Source of the DNA: Phytohabitans aurantiacus
GTDB lineage: Bacteria; Actinomycetota; Actinomycetes; Mycobacteriales; Micromonosporaceae
Assembly (NCBI RefSeq): GCF_027923225.1
Contig: NZ_BSDI01000021.1
Coordinates: 62,001 to 126,000 of the forward strand
Direction of reading: 5' to 3'
Length of the DNA: 64,000 nt
Shown in pieces: positions 8,141 through 16,197 of the stretch. The first letter of the stretch is position 1. Each line of letters opens with the position of its first letter. The position numbers and the translations under genes are program-made. Below the pieces are notes generated by a model that did no database searches, was not told the origin of the DNA, and saw only the letters and a program-made list of their open reading frames with translations.

Positions 8141-8897
8141 TCAGCGCCTCGACGCCGTCGAGCACCCGGGCGAGCCCGAACTCGAACGCCCGCTCGGGGT
8201 CGTTCGGGGCGTCGAACGCCTCACCGGCGGCGGTGCCGACCCGCGACGACACCGGGTACTTCTCCGGGTCGAGCACCTGGGCGAGCAGCGGCGCGTACCC
8301 CTCCCACCACTGGGCGTCGCTCATCCCCGAGCGCTGCTGGATCTGCACGGCCGCCACCGCCGCCCGGGCCGCCCCGTGCACGTAGTCGCCGACCAGGGTC
8401 ACCACCAGGTCCATCGCCACGTCGGGCAGGCCGGTGCCCTCGACCGCGCCCAGCTCGTACTCGTACCGGGCCATCAGGTTCGGGCCCATCGGCGGCCGGC
8501 TCGTCGACACCTGCAGCAGCCACGGATGCCGCAGGTACAGGGCCCACTTGTCGCGCGCCACCCGCTCCAGCCGCGCCCGCCAGCCACCCGCGACCTCGGT
8601 GCGCGGCAGCTCACCGAGCACCGTGTCGAGCATGACGTCGACCAGCTCGGCCTTGCTGGGCACGTAGGTGTACAACGACATCGCCGTGACGCCGAGCCGC
8701 TCCGCGACCCGGCGCATGGACAGCGCCGCCAGTCCCTCGCCGTCGGCGAGCGCGATCGCCGCCTCAGCGATTTGGGGTACTGTCAGCCGCTGCTTCGGGC
8801 CGCGGCGGCTCGGCTCCCGCAGCCCCCACAGCAGCTCGACGGTGCGGGCGGGGTCACCGCTGCCACTGTGCCAGCCGTCTTTGGAATCAGTTGTCAC
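8127..8897 (-). CDS. TetR family transcriptional regulator
   Basis: A 256-residue repressor-type protein. The N-terminal third holds the TetR helix-turn-helix (LTVPQIAEAAIALADGEG, then MRRVAERLGVTAMSLYTYV and PSKAELVD). The rest is a ligand-binding domain of the TetR_C_1 (tetracycline-repressor-like) type, ending FGLARVLDGVEAL. The N-terminal GPKQRLTV is typical of this subgroup. It is the second gene of a unit with the HAD hydrolase, whose stop overlaps its start by 11 nt, and it converges on the WYL-DDN gene. No clear operator is visible; the ligand is unknown. Confidence 0.9.
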   Translation of the reverse strand: MTTDSKDGWHSGSGDPARTVELLWGLREPSRRGPKQRLTVPQIAEAAIALADGEGLAALSMRRVAERLGVTAMSLYTYVPSKAELVDVMLDTVLGELPRTEVAGGWRARLERVARDKWALYLRHPWLLQVSTSRPPMGPNLMARYEYELGAVEGTGLPDVAMDLVVTLVGDYVHGAARAAVAAVQIQQRSGMSDAQWWEGYAPLLAQVLDPEKYPVSSRVGTAAGEAFDAPNDPERAFEFGLARVLDGVEALISRS

Positions 8898-9612
8898 TTC
8901 GTACAGCGTATGGCAGGTCGAACACGGACCCGAGCCGGTGCTTGGCCGGTACCCGATGAATGTTGTGCGGGTCGATGAGGAACGCGGTCATGCCCGCCCT
9001 CGACGGGCCCTCGAAGTCGGCGGCGTAGGTGTCGCCGACGAAGGCGGCGGCACCAGCCGTCACACCCAGCGCGGACAGCGCGGTGTCGTAGATGCTCGGG
9101 TGCGGCTTGCGCCACCCCACCTCCACCGACATGATCACCGCGTCGAAGCAATCCTCGATGCCCATCGCCGCGAGGTGGCCGGGCACCAGCGGCGGGTGGT
9201 AGGTGTTCGTGACGACGGCGAGCCGGTACCGGCCAGCGAGGCCCCGGATCAGGTCGGCGATGCCGTCCGGGTAGCGCACGCCGGTGCTCCACTCCCGCAC
9301 GTACTCCTCGACGAACGCCTCGACATCGGCGCGCGCCGGCGTCGTGCCGAGCGTGGCGGCGAGAAACTCGGTGCCGACCTCCACCATGGAAAACTCGTGG
9401 TCGTCGACGTCGCTGCGCCGGTCGAAGTCGGCGCACAACGCCGCCCACCTGGCCAGAAACTCGGTGTAGCTCAGGTCGGCGCCGAACCGCCGCAGCATGG
9501 CGTGCGAGGCGTGGTAGCCCTGCTCGGTGCGGCTCTCGGAGTAGTGCACGAGCGTGCCGAAGAAGTCGAACAGCAGATGAGTGGGGTGGATGTCGGGCAC
9601 GGCTTGCATCAT
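8887..9612 (-). CDS. HAD superfamily hydrolase (haloacid dehalogenase-like, class IA)
   Basis: A 241-residue protein with the HAD motifs in order: motif I FDFFGTL (nucleophile Asp, with Phe in place of the second Asp, as in dehalogenase-type rather than phosphatase-type members), motif II VVTNT, motif III Lys in GWRKPHPSIYD, and motif IV VGDTYAADFEG. The cap region lies between motifs I and II. It is likely a small-molecule phosphatase or dehalogenase-like hydrolase; the substrate is not predictable. It is co-transcribed with and overlaps the downstream TetR regulator, which may respond to its substrate or product. Confidence 0.85.
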   Translation of the reverse strand: MMQAVPDIHPTHLLFDFFGTLVHYSESRTEQGYHASHAMLRRFGADLSYTEFLARWAALCADFDRRSDVDDHEFSMVEVGTEFLAATLGTTPARADVEAFVEEYVREWSTGVRYPDGIADLIRGLAGRYRLAVVTNTYHPPLVPGHLAAMGIEDCFDAVIMSVEVGWRKPHPSIYDTALSALGVTAGAAAFVGDTYAADFEGPSRAGMTAFLIDPHNIHRVPAKHRLGSVFDLPYAVRSDN

Positions 9613-9712
9613 GTCAGGCGGGCGGGTGCGCGGGCTCGACCGACCTGATGAAGACCGTCAGCGACGTCTACGACAGCGTGCCGTGCGACGAGATCTGATG
9701 GGCGTAAATCAT
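9613..9712. other. gene-free stretch with a possible coding remnant
   Basis: No complete gene is visible between the HAD start and the DUF1062 leader. On the plus strand one frame reads GSTDLMKTVSDVYDSVPCDE and then Ile and TGA at 9696, which looks like the tail of a lost protein, but it has no start and I do not recognise it. Confidence 0.3.
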
Positions 9713-9742
9713 TTGAGCCTTCCTCGGGCGTTGTCGTAGGTT
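9713..9742 (+). promoter_or_regulatory. putative promoter of the DUF1062 leader
   Basis: TTGAGC (9713-9718) and TAGGTT (9737-9742) are separated by 18 bases, a plausible housekeeping-sigma promoter. The bases just upstream of the -35 are AT-rich (TAAATCAT), the arrangement seen at WhiB7-activated promoters of actinobacteria. The WhiB7 link is a suggestion only. Confidence 0.35.
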
Positions 9743-9785
9743 GCGTGCGGCCCCGCCGTCGCCGTGAAGACAGAGGACGAACCGC

Positions 9786-9806
9786 GTGACCCCACCTGCT
9801 CTTTAG
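9786..9806 (+). CDS. leader peptide MTPPAL
   Basis: GTG at 9786 opens a six-codon frame (Met-Thr-Pro-Pro-Ala-Leu, stop TAG) preceded by AGAGGA with an eight-base spacing. It lies 134 nt before the DUF1062 start in a region that can fold. Consecutive Pro codons would stall slow ribosomes, and its stop codon sits in the left arm of the 9805-9813/9917-9925 pairing, as expected for a ribosome-sensing attenuator. Confidence 0.5.
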   Translation: MTPPAL

Positions 9807-9925
9807 ACCTGACCCTTCTCCACTCACCTGCGAGCTGACCCTCCGGTCGGCTCTGCCGGGCTGCCCGTGTGCGCCCGCTCATGCAGCGTTTCGAGGCCGC
9901 GCCTAATCGGCCTCGTGTCAGGTCT
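9805..9925 (+). promoter_or_regulatory. structured 5' leader, candidate attenuator
   Basis: AGACCTGAC at 9805-9813 is perfectly complementary to GTCAGGTCT at 9917-9925, and CGAGGCCG / CGGCCTCG form a local stem just inside the right arm. The pairing closes a loop of about 100 nt between the MTPPAL stop codon and the DUF1062 ribosome binding site. A ribosome occupying the leader peptide stop would break the outer stem. Whether it controls transcription or translation cannot be told from sequence. Confidence 0.45.
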
Positions 9926-9939
9926 TCAGAGAGATCACC

Positions 9940-10500
9940 ATGTCTTCACAACCTCATATCGTGCTGCCCTGGACCGTCCGTCGGACCAGGCTCCCGCTGC
10001 TGTCACTGCGGTGCCTGGACTGCCGGTCGGAGTCGGCCACCACCGGCGAGGGCAAGTTTCGCGTCAACGCCAACGGCAAACTGCTGGACGTGTGGCTGCT
10101 GGTCCGCTGCGTATCCTGCGATCGGACGAGCAAGCTCACCGTGTACGAGCGGGCACGGGTACGGTCCATTGATCCGGCCGAGCTGGACGGCTACCACACC
10201 AACGACCCGGAGCTGGTGGCGTCCACGCTGCTGGATCCGCTGATGGCCCGCCGCAACCGCTTCACCCTGGACTGGACGGACGCCTGGCGCCTGCACGCCC
10301 CGCCGGCACGGCTGGACGGGCCGTGGCCGGTACAGGTGGAGGTCGTCTTCGACGATCCGGTGCCGGTGCGCCCGGACTGGCTCATCGCGCACGGGCTCGG
10401 CCTGAGCAGAAACGAGGTGTTGCGCCGGATCAAGTGCGACATCCCGCTGCGCCGTACGACGATCGCCGGCTTCACCTTCACCGTGATGGCCGTCGACTAG
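9940..10500 (+). CDS. DUF1062 family protein
   Basis: A 186-residue soluble protein of the usual DUF1062 length. The N-terminal half has two CxxC pairs (LRCLDCRSES and VRCVSCDRTSK), a likely zinc ribbon; the C-terminal half has HGLGLSRNEVLRRIKCDIPL, a helix pair reminiscent of RNA- or DNA-binding S4-like segments (the quoted piece is a conserved hallmark of the family). The biochemical role of DUF1062 is not known to me. The gene is solitary, preceded by a leader peptide and foldable leader, which suggests regulation by translation status. A hairpin terminator follows 12 nt after the stop. Confidence 0.8.
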   Translation: MSSQPHIVLPWTVRRTRLPLLSLRCLDCRSESATTGEGKFRVNANGKLLDVWLLVRCVSCDRTSKLTVYERARVRSIDPAELDGYHTNDPELVASTLLDPLMARRNRFTLDWTDAWRLHAPPARLDGPWPVQVEVVFDDPVPVRPDWLIAHGLGLSRNEVLRRIKCDIPLRRTTIAGFTFTVMAVD

Positions 10501-10511
10501 GCCGGGCGTTT

Positions 10512-10545
10512 CGGGGGCGGCTTCGGTACTTTGGAGCCGCCCCCG
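10512..10545. terminator. bidirectional hairpin terminator
   Basis: CGGGGGCGGCT (10512-10522) pairs perfectly with AGCCGCCCCCG (10535-10545). It lies in the 48-nt gap between the convergent DUF1062 and WYL genes, a position that serves both strands. Confidence 0.7.
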
Positions 10546-10548
10546 GTG

Positions 10549-11499
10549 TTACGCGTAGTGGTGGGCCAGGTTGGTGGCGAGGGCGCGCAGGTGAGCGGTG
10601 ACTTCGGCGGGGCCGTGCACGGTGATGGCGCTCCCGAACGGCAGTAGTGCTCGCACGTCCTCCAGACGCTGGAAGCGAATGGTCACCTTGTGGCCGGTGG
10701 CGGATTCCTCATCGTCGTCCCGGACCAGTCGCAGGCCGAAGATCCGTTGCGCCCGCTCGATCTGGGCCTGGTCGACGGTGGCGCTGACCTCGATCGGGTG
10801 GTTGTGTGCCCATTGCTCGACGAGCGCCGCGGCGACGGTGGCCAGGGACTGGTTCGCGCGGATCCGTCGTGGCTGGTCGACCTCCTTCCACGTCGTGATC
10901 CGTTCGAGTCGGTACATGCGTGGCACGCGGGCACAGTCGGCGACGAGGTACCAGATGCCGGCCTTGGCGAACAGCCCGTAAGGATCCACGACCAGGTCGC
11001 GTGGGCACGACTCGCGCGGGCTGTCGTACACGATCCGCAGCTGGCGACCCCGCCGCACCGAGCCGAGCAGCGAAGCCGGACTCGTGCCGGAAGCTCGGGT
11101 GTGGAGCCAGGGACGGCTGTCCACGTGCACCACGTCGGTGAGCGGCAGAAGCTCATCAGCTCGACGTGACCGGGTAGCGGCGATCTTGGCGAGCGCGCGG
11201 CGGCTTTCGACCGATGCGTCGAGCTCCGCGCGTTGCTTCTCATCCAGCCCGATGAGCGAGAGATGATCACGCTCGCCGGGCGTGAGTCGCGTGAGGTCGA
11301 GCCCGGACCCGGGCAGCATCGTCACGCCGCCGAGGCGGCCCCGGTGTGCGGTCACCGGCAGGCCGGCGTCGCGCAGCCAGTTCAGGTCGCGGGTGATGGT
11401 GCGAAGGGAAACCCCGAGCGCCGAGGCGAGTTCCTGTGTGGTCGCGCCATCCCTGGATTCGAGGAGCAGCATCAGGGTGAAGAAGCGGTCAGGGGTCAC
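10549..11499 (-). CDS. WYL domain transcriptional regulator
   Basis: A 316-residue regulator. Residues 1-65 are an HTH_11/DeoR-like winged helix (TTQELASALGVSLRTITRDL). The middle holds a WYL domain (GIWYLVADCARVPRMYRLER, with the WYL triplet as IWYLV), followed by a WCX-type C-terminal extension ending HLRALATNLAHHYA. WYL proteins sense ligands, often nucleic-acid fragments or nucleotides. It is divergent from the VOC gene, its likely target. The intergenic region 11500-11592 is AT-rich for this genome (TTTTTCAAAAA at about 11508), where a promoter or operator could lie. Confidence 0.9.
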   Translation of the reverse strand: MTPDRFFTLMLLLESRDGATTQELASALGVSLRTITRDLNWLRDAGLPVTAHRGRLGGVTMLPGSGLDLTRLTPGERDHLSLIGLDEKQRAELDASVESRRALAKIAATRSRRADELLPLTDVVHVDSRPWLHTRASGTSPASLLGSVRRGRQLRIVYDSPRESCPRDLVVDPYGLFAKAGIWYLVADCARVPRMYRLERITTWKEVDQPRRIRANQSLATVAAALVEQWAHNHPIEVSATVDQAQIERAQRIFGLRLVRDDDEESATGHKVTIRFQRLEDVRALLPFGSAITVHGPAEVTAHLRALATNLAHHYA

Positions 11500-11592
11500 G
11501 AGATCAAGTTTTTCAAAAATTGCGACACGATACGGCGCATATTCCGGCCAGGCTGGTGGATGCCTACCTACGACCCGTGAGAAGGAACAACC

Positions 11593-11964
11593 ATGACCAG
11601 CACATCCGTCGTGTCCATCGTCTACGTGAACGACGCTCCCGCCGCGGCTCGCTTCTACGGCGACCTGCTCGGCATGAGCCCCTCGTTGGAGACGCCGGGA
11701 TATATCACCTTCGGCCTCGGGCCAGGCGCTGACCTCGCTGTGTGGTCCGGCCAGTTCGCGGACCTGTCACCGGACGTCCCGCGTACCAGTGAGGTCTGCT
11801 TGGCCATCGACGGTGGCGGACCCGACGAGATCAACGCGATCTTCGAGCAGTGGCGGTCCAAGGGGGTCACGATCCTGCAGGAGCCGCACGACGCGGGGTT
11901 CGGGCTGACCTTCCTCGCAGCCGATCCGGACGGGAACCGTATCCGGGTCGCACCGAAGGACTGA
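11593..11964 (+). CDS. VOC (glyoxalase/bleomycin resistance) family protein
   Basis: A 123-residue protein with two beta-alpha-beta-beta-beta modules of the vicinal oxygen chelate fold: VSIVYVNDAPAAARFYGDLL at the start and FGLTFLAADPDGNRIRVAP at the end. It has the size of a single-chain subunit that dimerises to form the metal site. Function could be small-molecule resistance or lactoylglutathione-lyase-like chemistry; nothing in the sequence decides. It is divergently transcribed from the WYL regulator, so it is probably under its control. GAAGGA precedes the ATG. Confidence 0.85.
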   Translation: MTSTSVVSIVYVNDAPAAARFYGDLLGMSPSLETPGYITFGLGPGADLAVWSGQFADLSPDVPRTSEVCLAIDGGGPDEINAIFEQWRSKGVTILQEPHDAGFGLTFLAADPDGNRIRVAPKD

Positions 11965-11991
11965 TCTGAGCAGATCACCCGCCACTGGCTC

Positions 11992-12393
11992 TTACGGGCG
12001 CAGCGGCGTGCGGCGGGGAATCACCTTGCGGTACGCGATGCGCCACCCGGCGGCTTCTAGGCGGACGATGTCCTCGTAGACCACGCTGCCCGCCCGGCCG
12101 TCGGCGTAGATCCCGATCGCCTTCGAGCGCACCCGCACCGTGCCGTCCGGATCCTCGCTCACGCAGACGTTCGTGACGTGATGACCGACCGGGTTCGCGT
12201 CGCCCACCGCGAGGCTCGCCTCGCTGATCGCCTCGTACCCCCGCAGCTCACCGCGACCGAACGCGGACACGTCATAGACGACGTCGGCGCAGAACAGCTC
12301 GCCCATGCGCTCGAACTCGCCGCTGTCCATCAGATGACCGTGTAACGCCACCAGTTCGTGCACCGCAAGCCTGTCCTCCACCGACAGCCCCAC
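11992..12393 (-). CDS. SnoaL-like / NTF2-like family protein
   Basis: About 133 residues of the SnoaL_4-like NTF2 fold: an N-terminal helix LSVEDRLAVHELVALHGHLM, DSGEFERMGELFCADVVYDV, and the final strand WRIAYRKVIPRR. Members include polyketide cyclases, hydroxylating dioxygenase small subunits and many uncharacterised enzymes. I chose GTG at 12393, six bases after GAGGAG, over a TTG start at 12438 that has no ribosome binding site. It is convergent with the VOC gene with a 27-nt gap. No partner gene suggests a pathway. Confidence 0.75.
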   Translation of the reverse strand: MGLSVEDRLAVHELVALHGHLMDSGEFERMGELFCADVVYDVSAFGRGELRGYEAISEASLAVGDANPVGHHVTNVCVSEDPDGTVRVRSKAIGIYADGRAGSVVYEDIVRLEAAGWRIAYRKVIPRRTPLRP

Positions 12394-12588
12394 CCTCAGC
12401 TCCTCCACGACCGACGACTTCGGGGAGTACGTTGGCAACCGGCCCCGCTGACGTCGATCTTCTTATCAGAGTTTGCGCCGGAAGGTGTCACCTACAGCGG
12501 GTCCGGTGTTGAGCGACACCGGAACGTCAGTGACCTCGCGGGTTGGCCTTCGGGTTGAGGGCGGCTACTGGCCGGCAGCGACTGCCGT

Positions 12589-13443
12589 TCAGGGTAGTTC
12601 GACGAACGGAAGTCCGACGGCGGCGAGTTTTGTTTGCAGGTTGATGTCGCTAGTGGCGGCGTAGAGGGCTGAGCCCGGGTGTTCGGACTGTAGGAGCAGG
12701 GTCGAGGCTACGAACCGGTCGTCGGGCACGGTTGGGTCGAGCCAGGACGGTAGCTGGTCGGCCTTGGGCTCGATGTGCTCGAAGACGGCGTACACGTCGC
12801 CGGCTACGCGGACGCCGGTGCGTACGTCTCCATTGGTTCGAAGGCCCTTGAGGCGTCGATCGGCGCGCTTGGCCGCCTCGCGGAGGTCCTGGGTTCGGCC
12901 GGCGCGCTTGAGGTCGTCGAGTTCGCGCAGCACGACGGGCAGGAGATGGGCCATGTACCGGCGGCCGAGCGTGCCAACGTGGGCCGCCAGGTCCGGGTTG
13001 TCGATGAGGGTGTTGGTGTCCACGACGAGCCGGGTAGCGTACTCGTCCCTCGGCAGCAGCTCGGTGAGGGCACGGAGATCCGCAACGTCAGCATTGATCA
13101 TCTCGGCGGCCCACTCAAGAGCCGGTGGGATATCGTGATCGCCGCACTCTCGGACGAGCCAGCGCTCCAACCGGTTGAGGTGATCGTCGAGCCGTTGCGT
13201 GACGGTGGGCGTCGGGTGTGGGAAGAGGAGCCGAAAGCGTGGCTCCCAGTCCCGGGCGGAGTCGCTTCTCCCCCAGCCCCACTCCGGGAAGCCGAAGAAG
13301 GCTCCGTACGCGTTCCCGCGGTTGGGGTCGATGTTGTCGATCGCGGACGCGGCGACCACATTGACGTACGCCGTGTGGATCTCGTCGAGTTCTGTGAGTA
13401 GACGCTCGACGTAGGTGGGCGGCGACGTCCTGCGATTGACCAT
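12589..13443 (-). CDS. PIN domain protein
   Basis: A 284-residue protein. The first 130 residues are helical, of no family I recognise (EWGWGRSDSARDW). Residues about 140-284 are a PIN domain: LVVDTNTLIDNPDL carries the first acidic residue, a middle region RELDDLKRAG the second, and ATSDINLQTKLAAVGLPFVE the last, close to the PhoH-type PIN ribonuclease family. No antitoxin-like gene is adjacent, so it is not an ordinary VapC module. The function is probably RNA cleavage or processing. No strong ribosome binding site precedes the ATG at 13443. Confidence 0.8.
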   Translation of the reverse strand: MVNRRTSPPTYVERLLTELDEIHTAYVNVVAASAIDNIDPNRGNAYGAFFGFPEWGWGRSDSARDWEPRFRLLFPHPTPTVTQRLDDHLNRLERWLVRECGDHDIPPALEWAAEMINADVADLRALTELLPRDEYATRLVVDTNTLIDNPDLAAHVGTLGRRYMAHLLPVVLRELDDLKRAGRTQDLREAAKRADRRLKGLRTNGDVRTGVRVAGDVYAVFEHIEPKADQLPSWLDPTVPDDRFVASTLLLQSEHPGSALYAATSDINLQTKLAAVGLPFVELP

Positions 13444-13523
13444 CTTGAGGGCGCGGACGATCTCCCGGGCTCACCTGCGCGGATGGCGGCATGCGGGCTA
13501 GCTAGCCGGGGTAGCCTCCCTGG

Positions 13524-14006
13524 GTGAGTTCACCGTCTGGCGACTACACCGCGGCGCTGCCGCGTAAGCGGATGGGTTCGGCTGTCCTGCTGCGCGATGC
13601 CGGCGGCCGGATCTTGTTGGTGGAGCCGGCGTACAAGGACTACTGGGAACTGCCCGGGGGTGCGGTGGACGCTGACGAGTCGCCGTACGACGCCGCGGTG
13701 CGTGAGCTGAAGGAAGAGCTGGGCCTGTCGGTGACGCCAGGCCGGCTGTTGGTGGTCGACTGGGTACCGCCCCGCGCAGGGCGTACCGAAGGGGTCATGT
13801 TCGTCTACGACGGCGGCGTACTCGACCCGGTGAAGGCCACCGAGATCCACCTGCCCGCCGACGAACTACGCAGCTGGGCCTGGTCGACGCCGGCTGAGGC
13901 GCAGAAGCGGCTGTCTGCGCTGCTTGCCCGGCGGGCCGCCGCCGCGCTTGAGGCGACGCACGGCGGCGGCACCGTCTACCTGGAGAACGGCAACCGGGTC
14001 GTCTGA
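13524..14006 (+). CDS. Nudix hydrolase
   Basis: A 160-residue protein with an exact Nudix box: Gly46, Glu52, Arg60-Glu61, Glu64-Glu65 and Gly67 (GGAVDADESPYDAAVRELKE continuing ELGL). It cleaves a nucleoside diphosphate linked to another group; the specific substrate is not evident. A possible -10 (TAGCCT, 13512-13517) lies seven bases before the GTG start, so the transcript may be leaderless. The 3' end overlaps the convergent acyl-CoA dehydrogenase gene by 31 nt. Confidence 0.9.
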   Translation: MSSPSGDYTAALPRKRMGSAVLLRDAGGRILLVEPAYKDYWELPGGAVDADESPYDAAVRELKEELGLSVTPGRLLVVDWVPPRAGRTEGVMFVYDGGVLDPVKATEIHLPADELRSWAWSTPAEAQKRLSALLARRAAAALEATHGGGTVYLENGNRVV

Positions 14007-15241
14007 CCCCGAGGCAGACCCCCGCTGGTTAGGTGGCCGCGGCCGGCATCCGCCCACTGATGCCCGTCGCGTGGCCGCGCAGGCGTGCCACCGGATCGGA
14101 TCAGGCTGATTCCGCCGGAGCGGTACAGACTGTCGTGCACGCCGTCGGCGTAGAGCAGCCCGGTGAGGTCGGCGCGGGCCTTGGCGATCGGGCTGGCCTG
14201 CTGGAAGCCGCACGCACCCAGCAGCGGCGCGAGCTCCGTCACGGCGCGGTGGGCGGTGTCTACGCCGGCTGCCTTGCCGACCCGGGCGGCCAGGTCCGCG
14301 TGCGGGTGTCCGAGTGCCGACAGTCGGCTCGCGGCGGTCGCCGCGAGCAGCGCCGCGGTGATCTCGGCATGGGTGCGGCCGAGGCTGATCAGGGCGTTGT
14401 CGCGGACCCGGGGCAGCACGCCGACTTTCTGCCGGGCGGCGAGCGTGTCGGTGACGTAGGTGTGCACCCCGGCGGCGGTGCCGAGTGCGGTCGCGGCGAC
14501 CAGCGGCCGGAACCGGGCAAAGTGCCGGCGGAATACGTCCAGGCCGGCGCCGGCCGGCCCGACCAGATCCGCAGCCGGGTCGACGGGCACGTCATGCAGG
14601 CGCAGCACACCCCAGGACCAGCCGCCCAGCCCGAACGGCTCGATCATCTCCCGTTCCAGACCTCGGTCGGCGGCGTCGACGACCGCGGCGGTGATCCGGC
14701 TGTCTGGGTCGCGGAAGAACACCACGAAGCCGGCCGACTCGACCAGCCGGGACACCCAGCACTTCTCTCCGCTGACCAGCCACCGACCACCGCGGTGCAG
14801 GCGGGCGCGTGTGGTGAGCTCCTGGATGCGGGAGCCGCCGTGCCGCTCAGACGCGGCGATTCCCATCAGCTCGCCCCGACCAAGCCGCGCTCGCCAGGTC
14901 TGCACGGACGGTTCGCTGGCGTCGGTGAGGACCATCGCGCCGTGACCCGGCCCGGTCGCGTCCCGCAGGTCCAGGTCGTGGCTGCCAGCGCAGAACTGCG
15001 CCAAGGTCTGCCACACCGCCCCAGCGACAGGGCCGGCCGGCGGACGGTGGCCGCGCTCGGCCAGGTAGCGACGCAGCGCCAACAGCCACCGCGACCGCGC
15101 GGACTGGTCACCGACCGGTGGCGCCGTTGCCACCCGGCCAGCCAGATCCTCCGAGAACCGCTGCAGCGTGTCCCATGCGTCGCGGTCCAGCTCAGGAACA
15201 CTGGAGTGCATCGGCTCCAGCCAAGCCACCGCGGCGGTCAT
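13976..15241 (-). CDS. acyl-CoA dehydrogenase-like flavoprotein
   Basis: About 421 residues with the acyl-CoA dehydrogenase middle domain (MGIAASERHGGSRIQEL, WLVSGEKCWVSRLVESAGFV) and a helical C-terminal domain. The usual C-terminal catalytic Glu segment (EGT or similar) is not obvious; the end reads SLYRSGGISLIRSGGTPARP, and the last 30 residues look unconserved. The start is taken as ATG 15241, which overlaps the stop of the upstream acyltransferase (ATGA). Together they look like a small biosynthetic operon, perhaps dehydrogenating a carrier-bound acyl or amino acyl group; this is inference. Confidence 0.7.
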   Translation of the reverse strand: MTAAVAWLEPMHSSVPELDRDAWDTLQRFSEDLAGRVATAPPVGDQSARSRWLLALRRYLAERGHRPPAGPVAGAVWQTLAQFCAGSHDLDLRDATGPGHGAMVLTDASEPSVQTWRARLGRGELMGIAASERHGGSRIQELTTRARLHRGGRWLVSGEKCWVSRLVESAGFVVFFRDPDSRITAAVVDAADRGLEREMIEPFGLGGWSWGVLRLHDVPVDPAADLVGPAGAGLDVFRRHFARFRPLVAATALGTAAGVHTYVTDTLAARQKVGVLPRVRDNALISLGRTHAEITAALLAATAASRLSALGHPHADLAARVGKAAGVDTAHRAVTELAPLLGACGFQQASPIAKARADLTGLLYADGVHDSLYRSGGISLIRSGGTPARPRDGHQWADAGRGHLTSGGLPRGQTTRLPFSR

Positions 15242-16026
15242 GGTTTCACCTGGCCGTGCTGGCGGGCGGGAACCCCGTACACGACCGCGTCCGCCGGGAC
15301 GTTCTGGGTGACGACCGAGCCGGCCCCTACCAGCGCCCGGGCGCCCACGGTGATCCCAGCCAGCAGCACGGCGCCGGAGCCGACCTTGCAGCCGTACTCG
15401 AACACCGGCGGATCGAGGGGCTGCTCGTGGTCCGGGTCGCGCCAGATCAACTGCTTGTCGTTGACGGTACGGACCCCGGCGCCGAGAAACACCCGATCCG
15501 CCACCCTGGTGTCGGCCGTCAGGTGCGAGCCCGGCGAGCAACGCACCCCGTCACCGATCCGGGTACCCCGCTCGACGGTCAGGTTGGCCGCGAGCTGACT
15601 GCCGGAGCCGACGACCACATTGGTGCGCAGCAGCGTGTGGTGACCGATCGTGGTGTCGTCCCCGACCCGCACCCCGGCGTAGATGGTGGCGCCGGCCCGC
15701 ACAACCGCGCCGGCGCCGATCGTGGTGGCGTCGCCCACACCCTGGTACACCTGCCGCATCGCGTACCCGTACTCTGGCTCACCGACGATCGCCCGGTGGC
15801 CCAGATGGGCGTCGGCGCCGACCCGGGCGCCGCCATGCACCACCGCGAACGCGCCCACGACGACGCGGGCACCCAGGACGATGGGCCGCAGTGTGCCCAG
15901 CATGTCGACCGGTATGAACACCGCGCTCGGGTGGATCCGGCAGCCGTTGCCGATCTCCAGAAGCCCGGCACGGATCAGGTCCGTCGCGGTGACCGCGATG
16001 TCCACAGTGGTGTTGGCATGCATCAT
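15238..16026 (-). CDS. left-handed beta-helix (hexapeptide) acyltransferase
   Basis: A 262-residue protein made almost wholly of hexapeptide repeats (IGNGCRIHPSAVF, LGARVVVGAFAVVHGGARVG, IGAGAVVRAGATIYAGVRVG, VGSGAVLLAGITVGARALVG), the left-handed parallel beta-helix of acetyl- and other acyltransferases. The C-terminal VPADAVVYGVPAR is the usual tail. A His in VVHGG or GHHTLL could be catalytic. The acceptor is unknown. It is the first gene of an operon with the acyl-CoA dehydrogenase-like gene and is divergent from the XRE regulator. Two ATG codons in tandem (16026, 16023) follow GAGGGAG. Confidence 0.8.
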   Translation of the reverse strand: MMHANTTVDIAVTATDLIRAGLLEIGNGCRIHPSAVFIPVDMLGTLRPIVLGARVVVGAFAVVHGGARVGADAHLGHRAIVGEPEYGYAMRQVYQGVGDATTIGAGAVVRAGATIYAGVRVGDDTTIGHHTLLRTNVVVGSGSQLAANLTVERGTRIGDGVRCSPGSHLTADTRVADRVFLGAGVRTVNDKQLIWRDPDHEQPLDPPVFEYGCKVGSGAVLLAGITVGARALVGAGSVVTQNVPADAVVYGVPARQHGQVKP

Positions 16027-16050
16027 GGCCACTCCCTCGCATCGCCAGCT

Positions 16051-16077
16051 CCGGCCCGCTCGGCGCGAGCGGGCCGG
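16051..16077. promoter_or_regulatory. 12-bp hairpin in the acyltransferase leader
   Basis: CCGGCCCGCTCG (16051-16062) and CGAGCGGGCCGG (16066-16077) form a perfect stem with a three-base loop, 25 nt upstream of the acyltransferase start. It may be an RNA leader hairpin or a binding site. Confidence 0.5.
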
Positions 16078-16126
16078 CTCCAGTGCACCGGAACGCGGTA
16101 CCGACCCTGAGACCACAAGACGCCGC

Positions 16127-16143
16127 GTGCAACGCGTTTGCAC
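16127..16143. promoter_or_regulatory. candidate operator GTGCAA-N5-TTGCAC
   Basis: Perfect inverted half-sites GTGCAA (16127-16132) and TTGCAC (16138-16143) lie in the divergent region between the acyltransferase operon and the XRE gene. The symmetry and position suit a dimeric regulator such as the adjacent XRE protein. Confidence 0.45.
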
Positions 16144-16197
16144 AACCCGTAAGCATCGGTCACCCTCAAAGCGCACCCTCGGTGAGGAGGTGGGCTG

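Noticed and set aside
12589..13443. VapC toxin of a toxin-antitoxin pair
   Set aside because: The PIN domain is PhoH-like at the C-terminus of a longer protein and there is no small antitoxin gene next to it.
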